DNA of 8,343 nt from Vulcanimicrobiia bacterium (GTDB lineage Bacteria > Eremiobacterota > Eremiobacteria > Baltobacterales > Baltobacteraceae): assembly GCA_024281135.1 (NCBI GenBank), contig JAMXLG010000437.1, positions 1 through 8,343 on the forward strand, given 5' to 3'. The notes under the pieces were generated by a model. The model ran no database searches. It was given only the letters and a program-made list of their open reading frames with translations, and was not told the origin of the DNA. Every line of letters starts with the position of its first letter. The stretch's first letter is position 1. A program made the translations under genes and the position numbers. Below, in pieces: positions 1-7,834 of this stretch.

Positions 1-339
1 GACGCGATGCTGATCGCCATGAACGAACGTTCGAACTATGCAAGTCCAAACTTCAAATGGTTCTCGCAGCGCTACGACCGTTTTGTCTATGTCGATCGAG
101 TCGTCGTTGCCGAATCGGCACGCGGACGCGGGCTTGCGAGATCGCTCTACGAACGGTTGATTCGGGAAGCGCGTGCCGATGGTTATCCCGTCGTGTGCGC
201 GGAGATTTATTACGATCCTCCCAACCCGGCATCGGACGCATTTCACGATTCGATGGGATTTGTCGAAATCGGGCGAGCCTATCTCGCGGATCGCGGTAAG
301 AGCGTGCGCTATATCGTTCGTACGCTCGAGGACGATTAG
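1..339 (+). CDS. GNAT-family N-acetyltransferase, C-terminal part (5' end outside window)
   Basis: The frame is open from base 1 to a TAG at 337-339, so the window holds only the C-terminal part of about 112 residues; an internal ATG at 7 is not needed as the start. The visible part carries the acetyl-CoA binding core of the GNAT fold: a beta-strand VDRVVVAE followed by the pyrophosphate-binding loop ARGRGLA (R/Q-x-x-G-x-G/A) and helix SLYERLIREA. Later come the DPPNPASDAFHDSMGF and GKSVRYIVRTL segments, which I recognise from the small GNAT group COG3818. Substrate unknown. The gene converges with the transporter gene on the other strand and their stop codons overlap (336-339). Family assignment is firm; function beyond acyl transfer is not. 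Confidence 0.85.
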   Translation, partial: DAMLIAMNERSNYASPNFKWFSQRYDRFVYVDRVVVAESARGRGLARSLYERLIREARADGYPVVCAEIYYDPPNPASDAFHDSMGFVEIGRAYLADRGKSVRYIVRTLEDD

Positions 340-1085
340 CCGCCGAGCAACTGATAGACGCCGGCGAGCGCGACGACGATGCCGCTCAGCATCTCGCCGT
401 ATTTCTCCAGTTTGCCGAACCCACGTTGCTGTACGCCGCGCAAACCCGTAACGGAGAGTGCAACGTACGTAAGGATCGTAGACGCCGCAAAAGCGACCGC
501 CATCACGGCGAGAAGTTGCGGATGGTACGTCGACGCCGCGAGAAATGCCGGGATCCCTTCGACCATCGGCGACGAGCCGAGAATCAGCAGTAGCGCGGTG
601 CGTCCTGTCGCCGCATGCCCGTGCTCGTGCAGTACCGCGACGTCACCGGATGCGTGCCAATCGTGGTCGTGATGCTCGTGCCAGTGCACGTGTTCGGTTC
701 CATCGGCGTGACGATGCAGATGGCCGTGCTCGAAATGCGCGTGTCCGTGATCGTGATGATGATCGTGACCATGACCGAGCGCTTCCCGCCATCCGCTGTA
801 CGCGCTCCAAAGGCCGAACGCGATAAGCGAAATAGCTGAGACGAGCGTTACTTCTCGGGCGTATTGCGCGGCAGCGAGTGAACCCGCATACCACACAATC
901 ACGCCGAGAATAAGCGTCGTCGTGACGTGACCAACGCCCGCAATCGCAGCCGCGCGGGCCGTTTGTACGACGGACCATCCGCGCTCGCGCGCAACAACAA
1001 CGATCGGTCCCCAGTGATCGGGAACGATCGTGTGCAGAACGCCGACGGCGGCTACGGTGAAGACGAGAGCGGCGCTTCCACCCAT
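336..1085 (-). CDS. NicO/UreH-like membrane metal transporter with His-rich loop
   Basis: 249-residue integral membrane protein with about six hydrophobic segments (roughly residues 5-25, 45-68, 78-97, 163-184, 190-212, 230-247). The first helix region has H18 and the PDHW motif (22-25), and the second has a GVGH motif with H53; this H...PDH plus G-x-G-H pattern is typical of the NicO/UreH/RcnA-like nickel-cobalt transporter superfamily. Between the third and fourth segments (about 105-157) lies a loop with 22 histidines, mostly in HD/HG/HE repeats, which would bind divalent metal. The motif GSSPMVEGIPAFLAA (170-184) fits the second half of such transporters. ATG at 1085 lies 34 bases inside the end of hmgA on the same strand, with no clear Shine-Dalgarno site, so translation is probably coupled. 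Metal (Ni, Co or another) and direction cannot be told from sequence. Confidence 0.75.
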   Translation of the reverse strand: MGGSAALVFTVAAVGVLHTIVPDHWGPIVVVARERGWSVVQTARAAAIAGVGHVTTTLILGVIVWYAGSLAAAQYAREVTLVSAISLIAFGLWSAYSGWREALGHGHDHHHDHGHAHFEHGHLHRHADGTEHVHWHEHHDHDWHASGDVAVLHEHGHAATGRTALLLILGSSPMVEGIPAFLAASTYHPQLLAVMAVAFAASTILTYVALSVTGLRGVQQRGFGKLEKYGEMLSGIVVALAGVYQLLGG

Positions 1086-2224
1086 GACCGGAAGTACTGC
1101 GGATCCTCGACGTCGAGCGCAGCTTGCGCAAGATGAAGCGGTTTAAACGTGTCGACCATCACGGCAACTTCATCGGTTGACGTTTTGCCGAGGCTCGCCT
1201 CCACTGCACCGGGTTGCGGACCATGCGGTGCGCCCGCCGCGTGCAGTGTAATCGAACCTTCTTCCACGCCGCGCCGGCTCATGAAGTTGCCGCTCACATA
1301 GTAGAGCACTTCGTCGCAGTCGACGCTCGAATGGTTATACGGAACGGGAATTGCGAGCGGATGATAGTCGAAGAGACGCGGGACAAACGCGCAGAACGCG
1401 GCTCCGGGCGCTTCAAACGTTGCATGCGCGGGCGGCGGCTGGTGCAGCTTCCCGGTGATCGGTGCGAACTCTTCGAGATTGAAGGCGTATGGATAGCAGT
1501 AGCCGTCCCACCCGACGACGTCGCACGGATGATTTTGCACAATGTAGGTTGCGTTGCGTCCAGCGTTGCTCACGCGCACTTCGTACTCGCCTTGTTTGTC
1601 TACCGGCGCTTTGAGGACCGGCGCGCGGAAATCGCGTTCATAATAAGGCGCGTGTTCTTCGAGCTGTCCGTACTCGTTGCGGTATTTGCGCGGGATCTTC
1701 ACCATGCCCGTCGATTCGTGAACGAGCATGCGGGTCGGCATGGACGGAATAACACGATAAGTCGTGCCCGTCGGAATGATGACATAGTCGTTGGCGCGGT
1801 ACGCGAGTTCGCCGAAATTCGTTTCGATCACACCCGCACCCTGATGGATGAACAGCAGCTCGTCGCCGCCCGTATTGCGATACCAGTACTCCATCGGAAC
1901 GTCTGCATTGGCGATCGAAACCAGCAGATCGGTATTGCCTAAAAGCGGGCGGCGCGACTCGATTGCATCGCCGGTCGCCTCGATCTGCGCCGTCTTGAAA
2001 TGACGATTGCGCAACGGTTCGTTTGGAATGAGGCGGATCGAGGGCCGATTCCACTCGCGTACGTCGAGCGTTGCAGTCGGTGGACGCAAATGATAGAGCA
2101 ATGAGTAGACGTTTTCGAAACCCTTCGTGGAGAAGAGTTCTTCGGCGTACAGGCCGCCGTCCGGGCGGCGGAATTGAATGTGGCGTTTGTGCGGTAGCGA
2201 TCCTTCGCGAATGTATGAAGGCAT
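1052..2224 (-). CDS. hmgA: homogentisate 1,2-dioxygenase
   Basis: Cytosolic non-haem Fe(II) cupin enzyme that opens the ring of homogentisate to maleylacetoacetate in phenylalanine/tyrosine breakdown. The 390-residue product is the short bacterial form (human type is about 445). N-terminal cupin: GDELLFIHQGAGVIETNFGE (120-139) and YVIIPTGTTYRV (147-158). C-terminal cupin carries the probable iron ligands H298 (in YNHSS), E305 (in DEVLYYVSG) and H334 (in APHGP), with H328 (TLH) in the active site. I chose ATG 2224 because a GGGAG Shine-Dalgarno site sits 7 nt upstream and homology begins at MPSYIREG. The same frame is open to an ATG at 2374, but that extension runs through the CDGSH gene and has no family similarity. 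It lies 4 nt after the CDGSH stop and overlaps the transporter gene downstream. No other gene of the pathway is in the window. Confidence 0.93.
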   Translation of the reverse strand: MPSYIREGSLPHKRHIQFRRPDGGLYAEELFSTKGFENVYSLLYHLRPPTATLDVREWNRPSIRLIPNEPLRNRHFKTAQIEATGDAIESRRPLLGNTDLLVSIANADVPMEYWYRNTGGDELLFIHQGAGVIETNFGELAYRANDYVIIPTGTTYRVIPSMPTRMLVHESTGMVKIPRKYRNEYGQLEEHAPYYERDFRAPVLKAPVDKQGEYEVRVSNAGRNATYIVQNHPCDVVGWDGYCYPYAFNLEEFAPITGKLHQPPPAHATFEAPGAAFCAFVPRLFDYHPLAIPVPYNHSSVDCDEVLYYVSGNFMSRRGVEEGSITLHAAGAPHGPQPGAVEASLGKTSTDEVAVMVDTFKPLHLAQAALDVEDPQYFRSWVEAPLSSSP

Positions 2225-2228
2225 GCGT

Positions 2229-2441
2229 TTACTCCCGGATATCCGTTGCTCGCTCGGTTGCGGTAAAGCCGTTTTCCTTGTGGCTGCCGTCGCAGAACGG
2301 TTTTGTCTTCGATCCGCCGCAGCGGCAAAGCACGAAATTCTCCGCGACGGTGTACGGGTTTCCGTCAGCGTCAATCAGCGTGACCACACCTTTAACTAGG
2401 TAGGGACCGTTCTCGCGAACCTTGATCGTAACGTCCTCCAT
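2229..2441 (-). CDS. small CDGSH-type iron-sulfur protein
   Basis: 70-residue protein made of a single CDGSH (zf-CDGSH/mitoNEET-type) domain. The 2Fe-2S ligand set C-x-C-x8-C-x3-H is complete: C39, C41, C50 and H54 within CRCGGSKTKPFCDGSH. The N-terminal half (PYLVKGVVTLIDADGNPY) is the usual beta-rich lead-in of bacterial single-domain members. No signal peptide or membrane anchor, so probably cytosolic. The role is likely electron or cluster transfer, or redox sensing; the physiological partner is not known for this family in bacteria. ATG 2441 has only a weak upstream AAGGCG-like site. It is 36 nt downstream of the PEBP-like gene and 4 nt upstream of hmgA, on the same strand, consistent with one transcript. 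It could be missed if hmgA is extended in its own frame over this gene. Confidence 0.88.
   Translation of the reverse strand: MEDVTIKVRENGPYLVKGVVTLIDADGNPYTVAENFVLCRCGGSKTKPFCDGSHKENGFTATERATDIRE
2232..2236 (-). promoter_or_regulatory. Shine-Dalgarno site of hmgA
   Basis: Reads GGGAG on the minus strand, 7 nt before ATG 2224, just upstream of the CDGSH stop codon (2229-2231). It decides the hmgA start and suggests translational coupling with the CDGSH gene. Confidence 0.6.
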
Positions 2442-2477
2442 CTCGCACGCCTTCGCCTTATCCGCGAGAGGTCCTTA

Positions 2478-2933
2478 CTACGGCGAGGTCATCTCGTAGA
2501 GTCCGGTGAGCGTCGTTTGCGCTAATATATGCCCTTTGATTTTCTCTTGTAGCGCTTGCGCGTCGAGCGGCGCGTCACTGTCGATCGTTTTGTCGAGCGC
2601 ATAAAGCGTGAAGTGATAATGATGGACTTTCCCCGGCGGAGGACAGGGCCCGTAGTAACCGGAGAAACGCGTCGTTCCCGCATCGATACTCGACGCGCTT
2701 GCGGGGATCGCTTGAACCACCCAATGATAGAAGCCGCCGGGGTGCGGCGCGTCGGGATCGTGCACGATCAGCGCGAAGCTTTTGGTGCCTTTCGGCGCTC
2801 CACTCCAATGGAGTTGCGGCGAAATGTTTTGGCCGCCGCAGTCCTTCGCGACCATCGTGACCGGTACGGTAGCGTCTGGTTCGAAAGTGGAGCTTAGCAA
2901 CTGGAACGCGAGTAGGAGCGACAAAACCAGCAT
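2478..2933 (-). CDS. YbhB/YbcL-family PEBP (Raf kinase inhibitor-like) protein
   Basis: 151-residue phosphatidylethanolamine-binding-protein fold. The two PEBP signatures are present: DPDAPHPGGFYHWVV (59-73) and YGPCPPPGKVHHYHFTLYAL (94-113), plus the SPQLHWSGAPKGTKSFAL lead (38-55) and the GHILAQTTLTGLYE ending. Residues 1-14 are hydrophobic (LVLSLLLAFQLL) and could be a short signal peptide or anchor, but the usual basic N-region is missing, so export is uncertain. ATG 2931-2933 is set by a perfect AGGAGG 6 nt upstream. Bacterial members are of unclear function; small-molecule binding is the family idea. It is the first gene of the minus-strand cluster and is divergent from the SRP RNA. Confidence 0.88.
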   Translation of the reverse strand: MLVLSLLLAFQLLSSTFEPDATVPVTMVAKDCGGQNISPQLHWSGAPKGTKSFALIVHDPDAPHPGGFYHWVVQAIPASASSIDAGTTRFSGYYGPCPPPGKVHHYHFTLYALDKTIDSDAPLDAQALQEKIKGHILAQTTLTGLYEMTSP

Positions 2934-2939
2934 TTACAA

Positions 2940-2945
2940 CCTCCT
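2940..2945 (-). promoter_or_regulatory. strong Shine-Dalgarno site of the PEBP-like gene
   Basis: Minus strand reads AGGAGG with a 6-nt spacer to ATG 2933. It is the only textbook-strength ribosome binding site in the window, and contrasts with the SD-poor starts of the YggT, lepA and disulfide oxidoreductase genes. Confidence 0.75.
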
Positions 2946-2976
2946 GACATCCACGGCAGGCACGCTGCGAGCCGTG

Positions 2977-2985
2977 TGGTATCAT
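2977..2985 (+). promoter_or_regulatory. extended -10 promoter of the SRP RNA
   Basis: TGG-TATCAT is an extended -10 element (TGn plus TATNAT-like hexamer). Its last T at 2985 puts transcription start at about 2991-2993, exactly where the SRP RNA terminal helix begins. No good -35 is visible, which an extended -10 can tolerate. Confidence 0.5.
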
Positions 2986-2990
2986 GGCGT

Positions 2991-3098
<108 letters not shown>

Positions 3099-3123
3099 CT
3101 CGTTGTGGTTAACGCAAATCCTT

Positions 3124-3615
3124 ATGCAGACATCCTTAATTATCGCTGCGCTAGCAGTATTTATTGCCGCGCTGATTGCGCTCATGGTCTACCACACGGC
3201 CATGGTCAAGCCCGCCTTGGCGAAGATGCGCGGACTCGTGGATACCCACGATCAACTGATCGGGGGAGGCGCTGGCGCGTCCCAGCGTCTCGACCGCCTG
3301 GACGCTCATCTGGCGGAAGTGGGGTCGGCGCTTGGCAGGGCCGAGGTACGGGTAAGCGAACTCGAAGCGCTGTCTCGCACAGACGTCTCACGCGTGGGAT
3401 TCGTGCGGTACGACGCTTTTGACGATACCGGGGCCGAACTTTCTTATGCGCTGGCGCTTCTCAATCGTGATGGCGACGGCGTGGTTATCTCGAGCATCTA
3501 CTCGCGCGCGGATACGCGGACATTCGGACGAGCGGTCCAGGGCTTTAAGCTCACGGGCAATGCTTCAGACGAAGAAGTTCGCGCGATCGAACGGGCGCGT
3601 ACGACGAACGAATGA
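3124..3615 (+). CDS. DUF4446 family membrane-anchored protein
   Basis: 163 residues: one N-terminal transmembrane helix (about 5-23, IIAALAVFIAALIALMVY), a polar, likely coiled-coil stretch (about 30-85, with heptad-like LDRLDAHLAEVGSAL), then the DUF4446 core at 91-157. The core shows VGFVRYDAFDDTGAELSYALALL (91-113), DGDGVVISSIYSR (116-128) and a final DEEVRAIERA helix, all characteristic of the family. Function unknown. ATG 3124 is preferred: the frame is open to a GTG at 3079, but that codon lies inside the SRP RNA and would add residues before the membrane helix with no family match. No clear Shine-Dalgarno site. Its TGA overlaps the ATG of the peptidase gene (ATGA, 3612-3615), so the two are translationally coupled, pointing to a shared envelope role. 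Confidence 0.85.
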   Translation: MQTSLIIAALAVFIAALIALMVYHTAMVKPALAKMRGLVDTHDQLIGGGAGASQRLDRLDAHLAEVGSALGRAEVRVSELEALSRTDVSRVGFVRYDAFDDTGAELSYALALLNRDGDGVVISSIYSRADTRTFGRAVQGFKLTGNASDEEVRAIERARTTNE

Positions 3616-4520
3616 TCAACAATCGGTACTACGTGAAAATCGTCCCCCACAAGGGAGAGACGGTCCATCGCTTTCAAGTGCGTCGCCGCCACATCGCGGG
3701 CGTGATCGCGGCGCTGGTTTTGATCGTGCTCTTCACCGGCTTCGAACTCGTCCACACGCGCTTCGAAGTTGCCCAGATGAAAGCGCAAACGGCTGCACAA
3801 CAGGCGACGCTCAAGCAAATCGATAGCCAAGCTGAGGCGCTCCGCAAGCAGCTGCAGAGCGTTCAGAAGCAAAACCAAGAGATCCGCCAGCTCATCGGTG
3901 CTCCGCCGCCGAAATCGTCGGCGCATTCAGGCTCACAGACGTCATGGGTGGCTCCGCAGTCACTGAGCGGCACGCAAGCGCGCATCGCCGCATTGAGCGC
4001 ACAGAGCGCCGCCATGGTTAAAGAGTCAGACTCGATGAAGCACCTTGCGATGCACGTGCTAAACTTGCGTCATTTGCGCGATCTTGCGCGCGCGCAGATG
4101 ATCGCCGCGATTCCGTCGATCGATCCCGTCAACGGCGCACAGGTCGTCGGATGCTTCTGCTATCGCACGTCACCCGACGTTGAGTTTCATCCGGGCGTCG
4201 ATCTCGGCGCAGACTATGGCGATCCGGTACATGCGGCAGCTGCGGGCACCGTTGTTGCGAACGGTTACGATGGCGGCTACGGCATCAAAATCGACATCGA
4301 CCACGGTAACGGTTATCACACGTGGTACGCGCATCTTTCCAAAGTCGACGTCGAAGTGGGCACGCACGTGTATAAGGGACAGCTGATCGGCGAGGTCGGC
4401 AGCACCGGGTTCTCGACCGGTCCTCACCTGCACTACCAGATCATGAAGAACGGCGTGGCCATCGATCCGACGCCATACCTCGACGGCGTGCCGTCGAATG
4501 TCATCGCCTCGCTCCCGTAG
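3612..4520 (+). CDS. M23 (LytM-type) metallopeptidase, membrane anchored
   Basis: 302-residue cell-wall endopeptidase. Short cytoplasmic N-terminus, transmembrane helix at about 28-46 (basic RRRH before it gives an N-in orientation), extracytoplasmic coiled coil (about 50-95, rich in Q/K/A), a Pro/Ser linker (97-118), a second helical segment (120-165), then the M23 domain (about 175-290). The zinc and catalytic residues are all present: H193 and D197 in HPGVD, H241 in YAHL, and H274 with H272 in the GPHLHY motif. It should therefore be enzymatically active, cutting peptide cross-links of peptidoglycan, rather than a degenerate NlpD/EnvC-like activator. Starts by a 4-nt ATGA overlap with the DUF4446 gene and ends 14 nt before the YggT gene. 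Exact bond specificity is not readable. Confidence 0.92.
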   Translation: MINNRYYVKIVPHKGETVHRFQVRRRHIAGVIAALVLIVLFTGFELVHTRFEVAQMKAQTAAQQATLKQIDSQAEALRKQLQSVQKQNQEIRQLIGAPPPKSSAHSGSQTSWVAPQSLSGTQARIAALSAQSAAMVKESDSMKHLAMHVLNLRHLRDLARAQMIAAIPSIDPVNGAQVVGCFCYRTSPDVEFHPGVDLGADYGDPVHAAAAGTVVANGYDGGYGIKIDIDHGNGYHTWYAHLSKVDVEVGTHVYKGQLIGEVGSTGFSTGPHLHYQIMKNGVAIDPTPYLDGVPSNVIASLP

Positions 4521-4523
4521 AAT
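4518..4523 (+). promoter_or_regulatory. possible -10 element before the YggT gene
   Basis: TAGAAT, overlapping the peptidase stop codon, placed so that transcription would start about 4530, only a few bases before GTG 4535. No -35 evident. The same arrangement (TAnnnT then AAGAA then CCGTG) recurs before lepA. Confidence 0.25.
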
Positions 4524-4534
4524 AAGAAATTCCC

Positions 4535-4822
4535 GTGAACGGTCTCTTGTGCACACTCGACAAAATTGTCGTCTACGCGTTGCAAGCGTATGTTCTTGCT
4601 CTGCTCGTATATGCAATTGCGTCCTGGATTCCGGATATCCGCGGCCGTTGGCTGAACTACCTAGCGCGGATCATCGAGCCGCTACTGTTGCCTATTCGCC
4701 GTATCGTTCCACCGATCGGCGGCCTGGATCTGGCGTTTCTCATTCTGCTGCTCATTCTGCAACTCTTGATCATCCCGCTCGTGAGAAACATCGCAGGCAA
4801 CGTCTGTTATCCCGTATACTAA
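4535..4822 (+). CDS. YggT family membrane protein
   Basis: 95-residue protein with two transmembrane segments (about 9-31 and 67-88) flanking the conserved YggT segment: [21 protein letters not shown] (29-49) followed by [29 protein letters not shown]. The W-x-P-D...L...EP-x-L-x-P-[IL]-R pattern and the PP-[IL]-GG-x-D-[FL] motif are the family hallmarks. YggT proteins are linked in the literature to osmotic tolerance and, in cell-division gene clusters, to septum-associated envelope functions; the mechanism is unknown. Start is GTG 4535, giving the normal family length; there is no clear Shine-Dalgarno site. It lies 14 nt after the peptidase and 7 nt before lepA, within the same plus-strand run. 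Confidence 0.88.
   Translation: MNGLLCTLDKIVVYALQAYVLALLVYAIASWIPDIRGRWLNYLARIIEPLLLPIRRIVPPIGGLDLAFLILLLILQLLIIPLVRNIAGNVCYPVY
4815..4820 (+). promoter_or_regulatory. possible -10 element just before lepA
   Basis: TATACT, a near-consensus -10 hexamer over the YggT stop codon. Its spacing predicts a transcript start at about 4827, within a few bases of GTG 4830, so lepA could have its own almost leaderless transcript. No convincing -35 at the right distance. Confidence 0.3.
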
Positions 4823-4829
4823 GAATACC

Positions 4830-6659
<1,830 letters not shown>

Positions 6660-6660
6660 C

Positions 6661-6794
6661 CGTGTCATCCTGAGCGCAGGTGCGAGGCACCGGAGTCGAA
6701 GGACCGCAACGAACCACCGGCCCGCATCTCATCATGTGGGCTCTCGTTTTGAGTCGATCCTTCGACTTCGCTTCGCTCGGCTCAGGATGACACG
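6661..6794 (+). repeat. 134-bp imperfect palindrome (REP/MITE-like), possible bidirectional terminator
   Basis: Outer arms 6661-6675 and 6780-6794 are a perfect 15-bp inverted repeat (CGTGTCATCCTGAGC). Inside, AGTCGAAGGA at 6694-6703 pairs with 6758-6767, AACGA 6708-6712 with 6744-6748, and CCCGCAT 6721-6727 with ATGTGGG 6734-6740 (one G-U) around a 6-nt loop. The left arm also holds an extra small hairpin, GGTGC-GAG-GCACC (6679-6691). The TCATCCTGAGC...GTCGAAGGA wording resembles a dispersed intergenic repeat I recall from several environmental bacterial genomes. It fills the gap between convergent lepA and the dehydrogenase, so it may end transcription from both sides; CTCGTTTT after the inner stem is only a weak U tract. 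No open reading frame or transposase is in it. Confidence 0.75.
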
Positions 6795-6801
6795 AGGCGC
6801 C

Positions 6802-7806
6802 TTACATCACGAGCACGGCGCGGGCTTCGATTTCGCCTTTTTTCAAGCGGGTTAGTGCGAGTTCGGCGTCTTTGAGCGGGAAGGTCTCGGCGACGACTTT
6901 GACTTTACCCTCCGATGCGATGCGTAGGACTTCGTTCATGTGATGGCGCGGCCCGATGACGGAGCCGCGAACCTGTTTCTCATCGCCGAATGCGAGTGGT
7001 CCCGGATTCTTTGCCGCTCCGTTAACGATAATGCCAGCCGGTTTTACCGCCGCAGATGCTAGCGCGAACATTTCGTCTGAAGGTGCGAACACGATCGCAG
7101 CATCGACGCCGCCGTCTTTTGATAATTCGCGTGCATCGTGCGGATCGATCGCACGAATGCTGCCGAGTTGCCTTGCAAGCGCGCGATGCCGCTCACCGCG
7201 CGCAACGGTGATGATATCGGCGCCGGCAAGGCGCGCAAATTGAATGACCATGTGGCCGACGCCGCCCATGCCGAAAAGCGCCGCTGTTTTGCCGGGAGCG
7301 AGCTCCGCGCGCTGCACCGCGTGGTACGCCGTAAGGCCGGGACAAAAGAGCGGCGCTGCTTCAGCGTCCTTGAGATTCGAGGGCAGATGGTACGTGTGAT
7401 CCGCGAATGCGAGCATATACTCGGCATATCCGCCGTCGACGCTTTCGCCGGTAATGAGTTTCTTGGGGCAGAGATGCTCGCGACCAGTCAGGCAGAACTC
7501 GCACGTCAAGTCGGTCCACCAAAGCGGTTGAACGCCGACGCGTGCGCCGAGTTCGAATTCGGTCACGCCCGTGCCGAGTTCGGCTACAGTTCCCACGACT
7601 TCGTGTCCGGGAATGATGGGCGTTTTTGCGGGCACGCCGTCAGCGACCCAATCGCCCTCGATCGTGTGAAGGTTCGAACGGCATACACCGCACGCCGTGA
7701 CCCTGATCAGCGCCTGCCGAGGCCCCGGTTTGGGCCGCTCCACGTCGCGAAGGTGGAGCGGATGGGTCTCGATCTTACCGACGTGATCCAACTGCATTGC
7801 TTGCAT
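6802..7806 (-). CDS. zinc-dependent alcohol dehydrogenase (MDR superfamily)
   Basis: 334-residue medium-chain dehydrogenase/reductase. GroES-like catalytic domain: zinc ligand C42 in CGVCRSNLH, with S44 for proton relay, and GHE at 67-69 (H68, E69). Structural zinc lobe around 99-113 has C102, C105 and C113, but the position of the first cysteine is D99. Rossmann domain: GMGGVG (179-184) after strand AALF; the next strand ends in VARGER, where NAD-specific enzymes usually have an acidic residue, so NADP(H) is possible. Substrate is probably a primary or aromatic alcohol/aldehyde, not resolvable. I chose ATG 7806 because GAGGG lies 10 nt upstream; an in-frame ATG at 7848 would run into the divergent gene, and ATG 7797 is too far from that site. 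It converges with lepA and stands head to head with the oxidoreductase, 28 nt apart. Confidence 0.92.
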   Translation of the reverse strand: MQAMQLDHVGKIETHPLHLRDVERPKPGPRQALIRVTACGVCRSNLHTIEGDWVADGVPAKTPIIPGHEVVGTVAELGTGVTEFELGARVGVQPLWWTDLTCEFCLTGREHLCPKKLITGESVDGGYAEYMLAFADHTYHLPSNLKDAEAAPLFCPGLTAYHAVQRAELAPGKTAALFGMGGVGHMVIQFARLAGADIITVARGERHRALARQLGSIRAIDPHDARELSKDGGVDAAIVFAPSDEMFALASAAVKPAGIIVNGAAKNPGPLAFGDEKQVRGSVIGPRHHMNEVLRIASEGKVKVVAETFPLKDAELALTRLKKGEIEARAVLVM

Positions 7807-7828
7807 GAACGCGTAACCCTCGTATGAT
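7801..7828 (+). promoter_or_regulatory. promoter of the disulfide oxidoreductase gene, predicting a leaderless mRNA
   Basis: TTGCAT (7801-7806), 16-nt spacer, TATGAT (7823-7828). Six bases after the -10 comes the A of ATG 7835, so the predicted transcript begins at the start codon itself. This agrees with the lack of any Shine-Dalgarno site. The -35 overlaps the start codon of the divergent dehydrogenase. Confidence 0.5.
7817..7821 (-). promoter_or_regulatory. Shine-Dalgarno-like site of the alcohol dehydrogenase
   Basis: Minus strand reads GAGGG, 10 nt before ATG 7806. It favours that start over ATG 7797 (19 nt away) and lies inside the spacer of the opposite-strand promoter. Confidence 0.4.
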
Positions 7829-7834
7829 TGGCAT

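Noticed and set aside
643..1131. Arg/Ser-rich minus-strand frame across the transporter gene
   Set aside because: Low-complexity shadow of the His-rich transporter gene in another frame; no start signals.
1214..1942. 242-residue plus-strand open frame
   Set aside because: It is antisense to hmgA, rich in Arg, without recognisable domains, and is explained by codon bias of the real gene.
2441..2468. TCTCGC/GCGAGA inverted repeat between the PEBP-like and CDGSH genes as a terminator
   Set aside because: Only 6 bp with a 16-nt loop and no U tract; more likely the genes are co-transcribed.
7138..7827. 229-residue plus-strand frame opposite the dehydrogenase
   Set aside because: Antisense shadow of a clear MDR enzyme with complete motifs on the minus strand.
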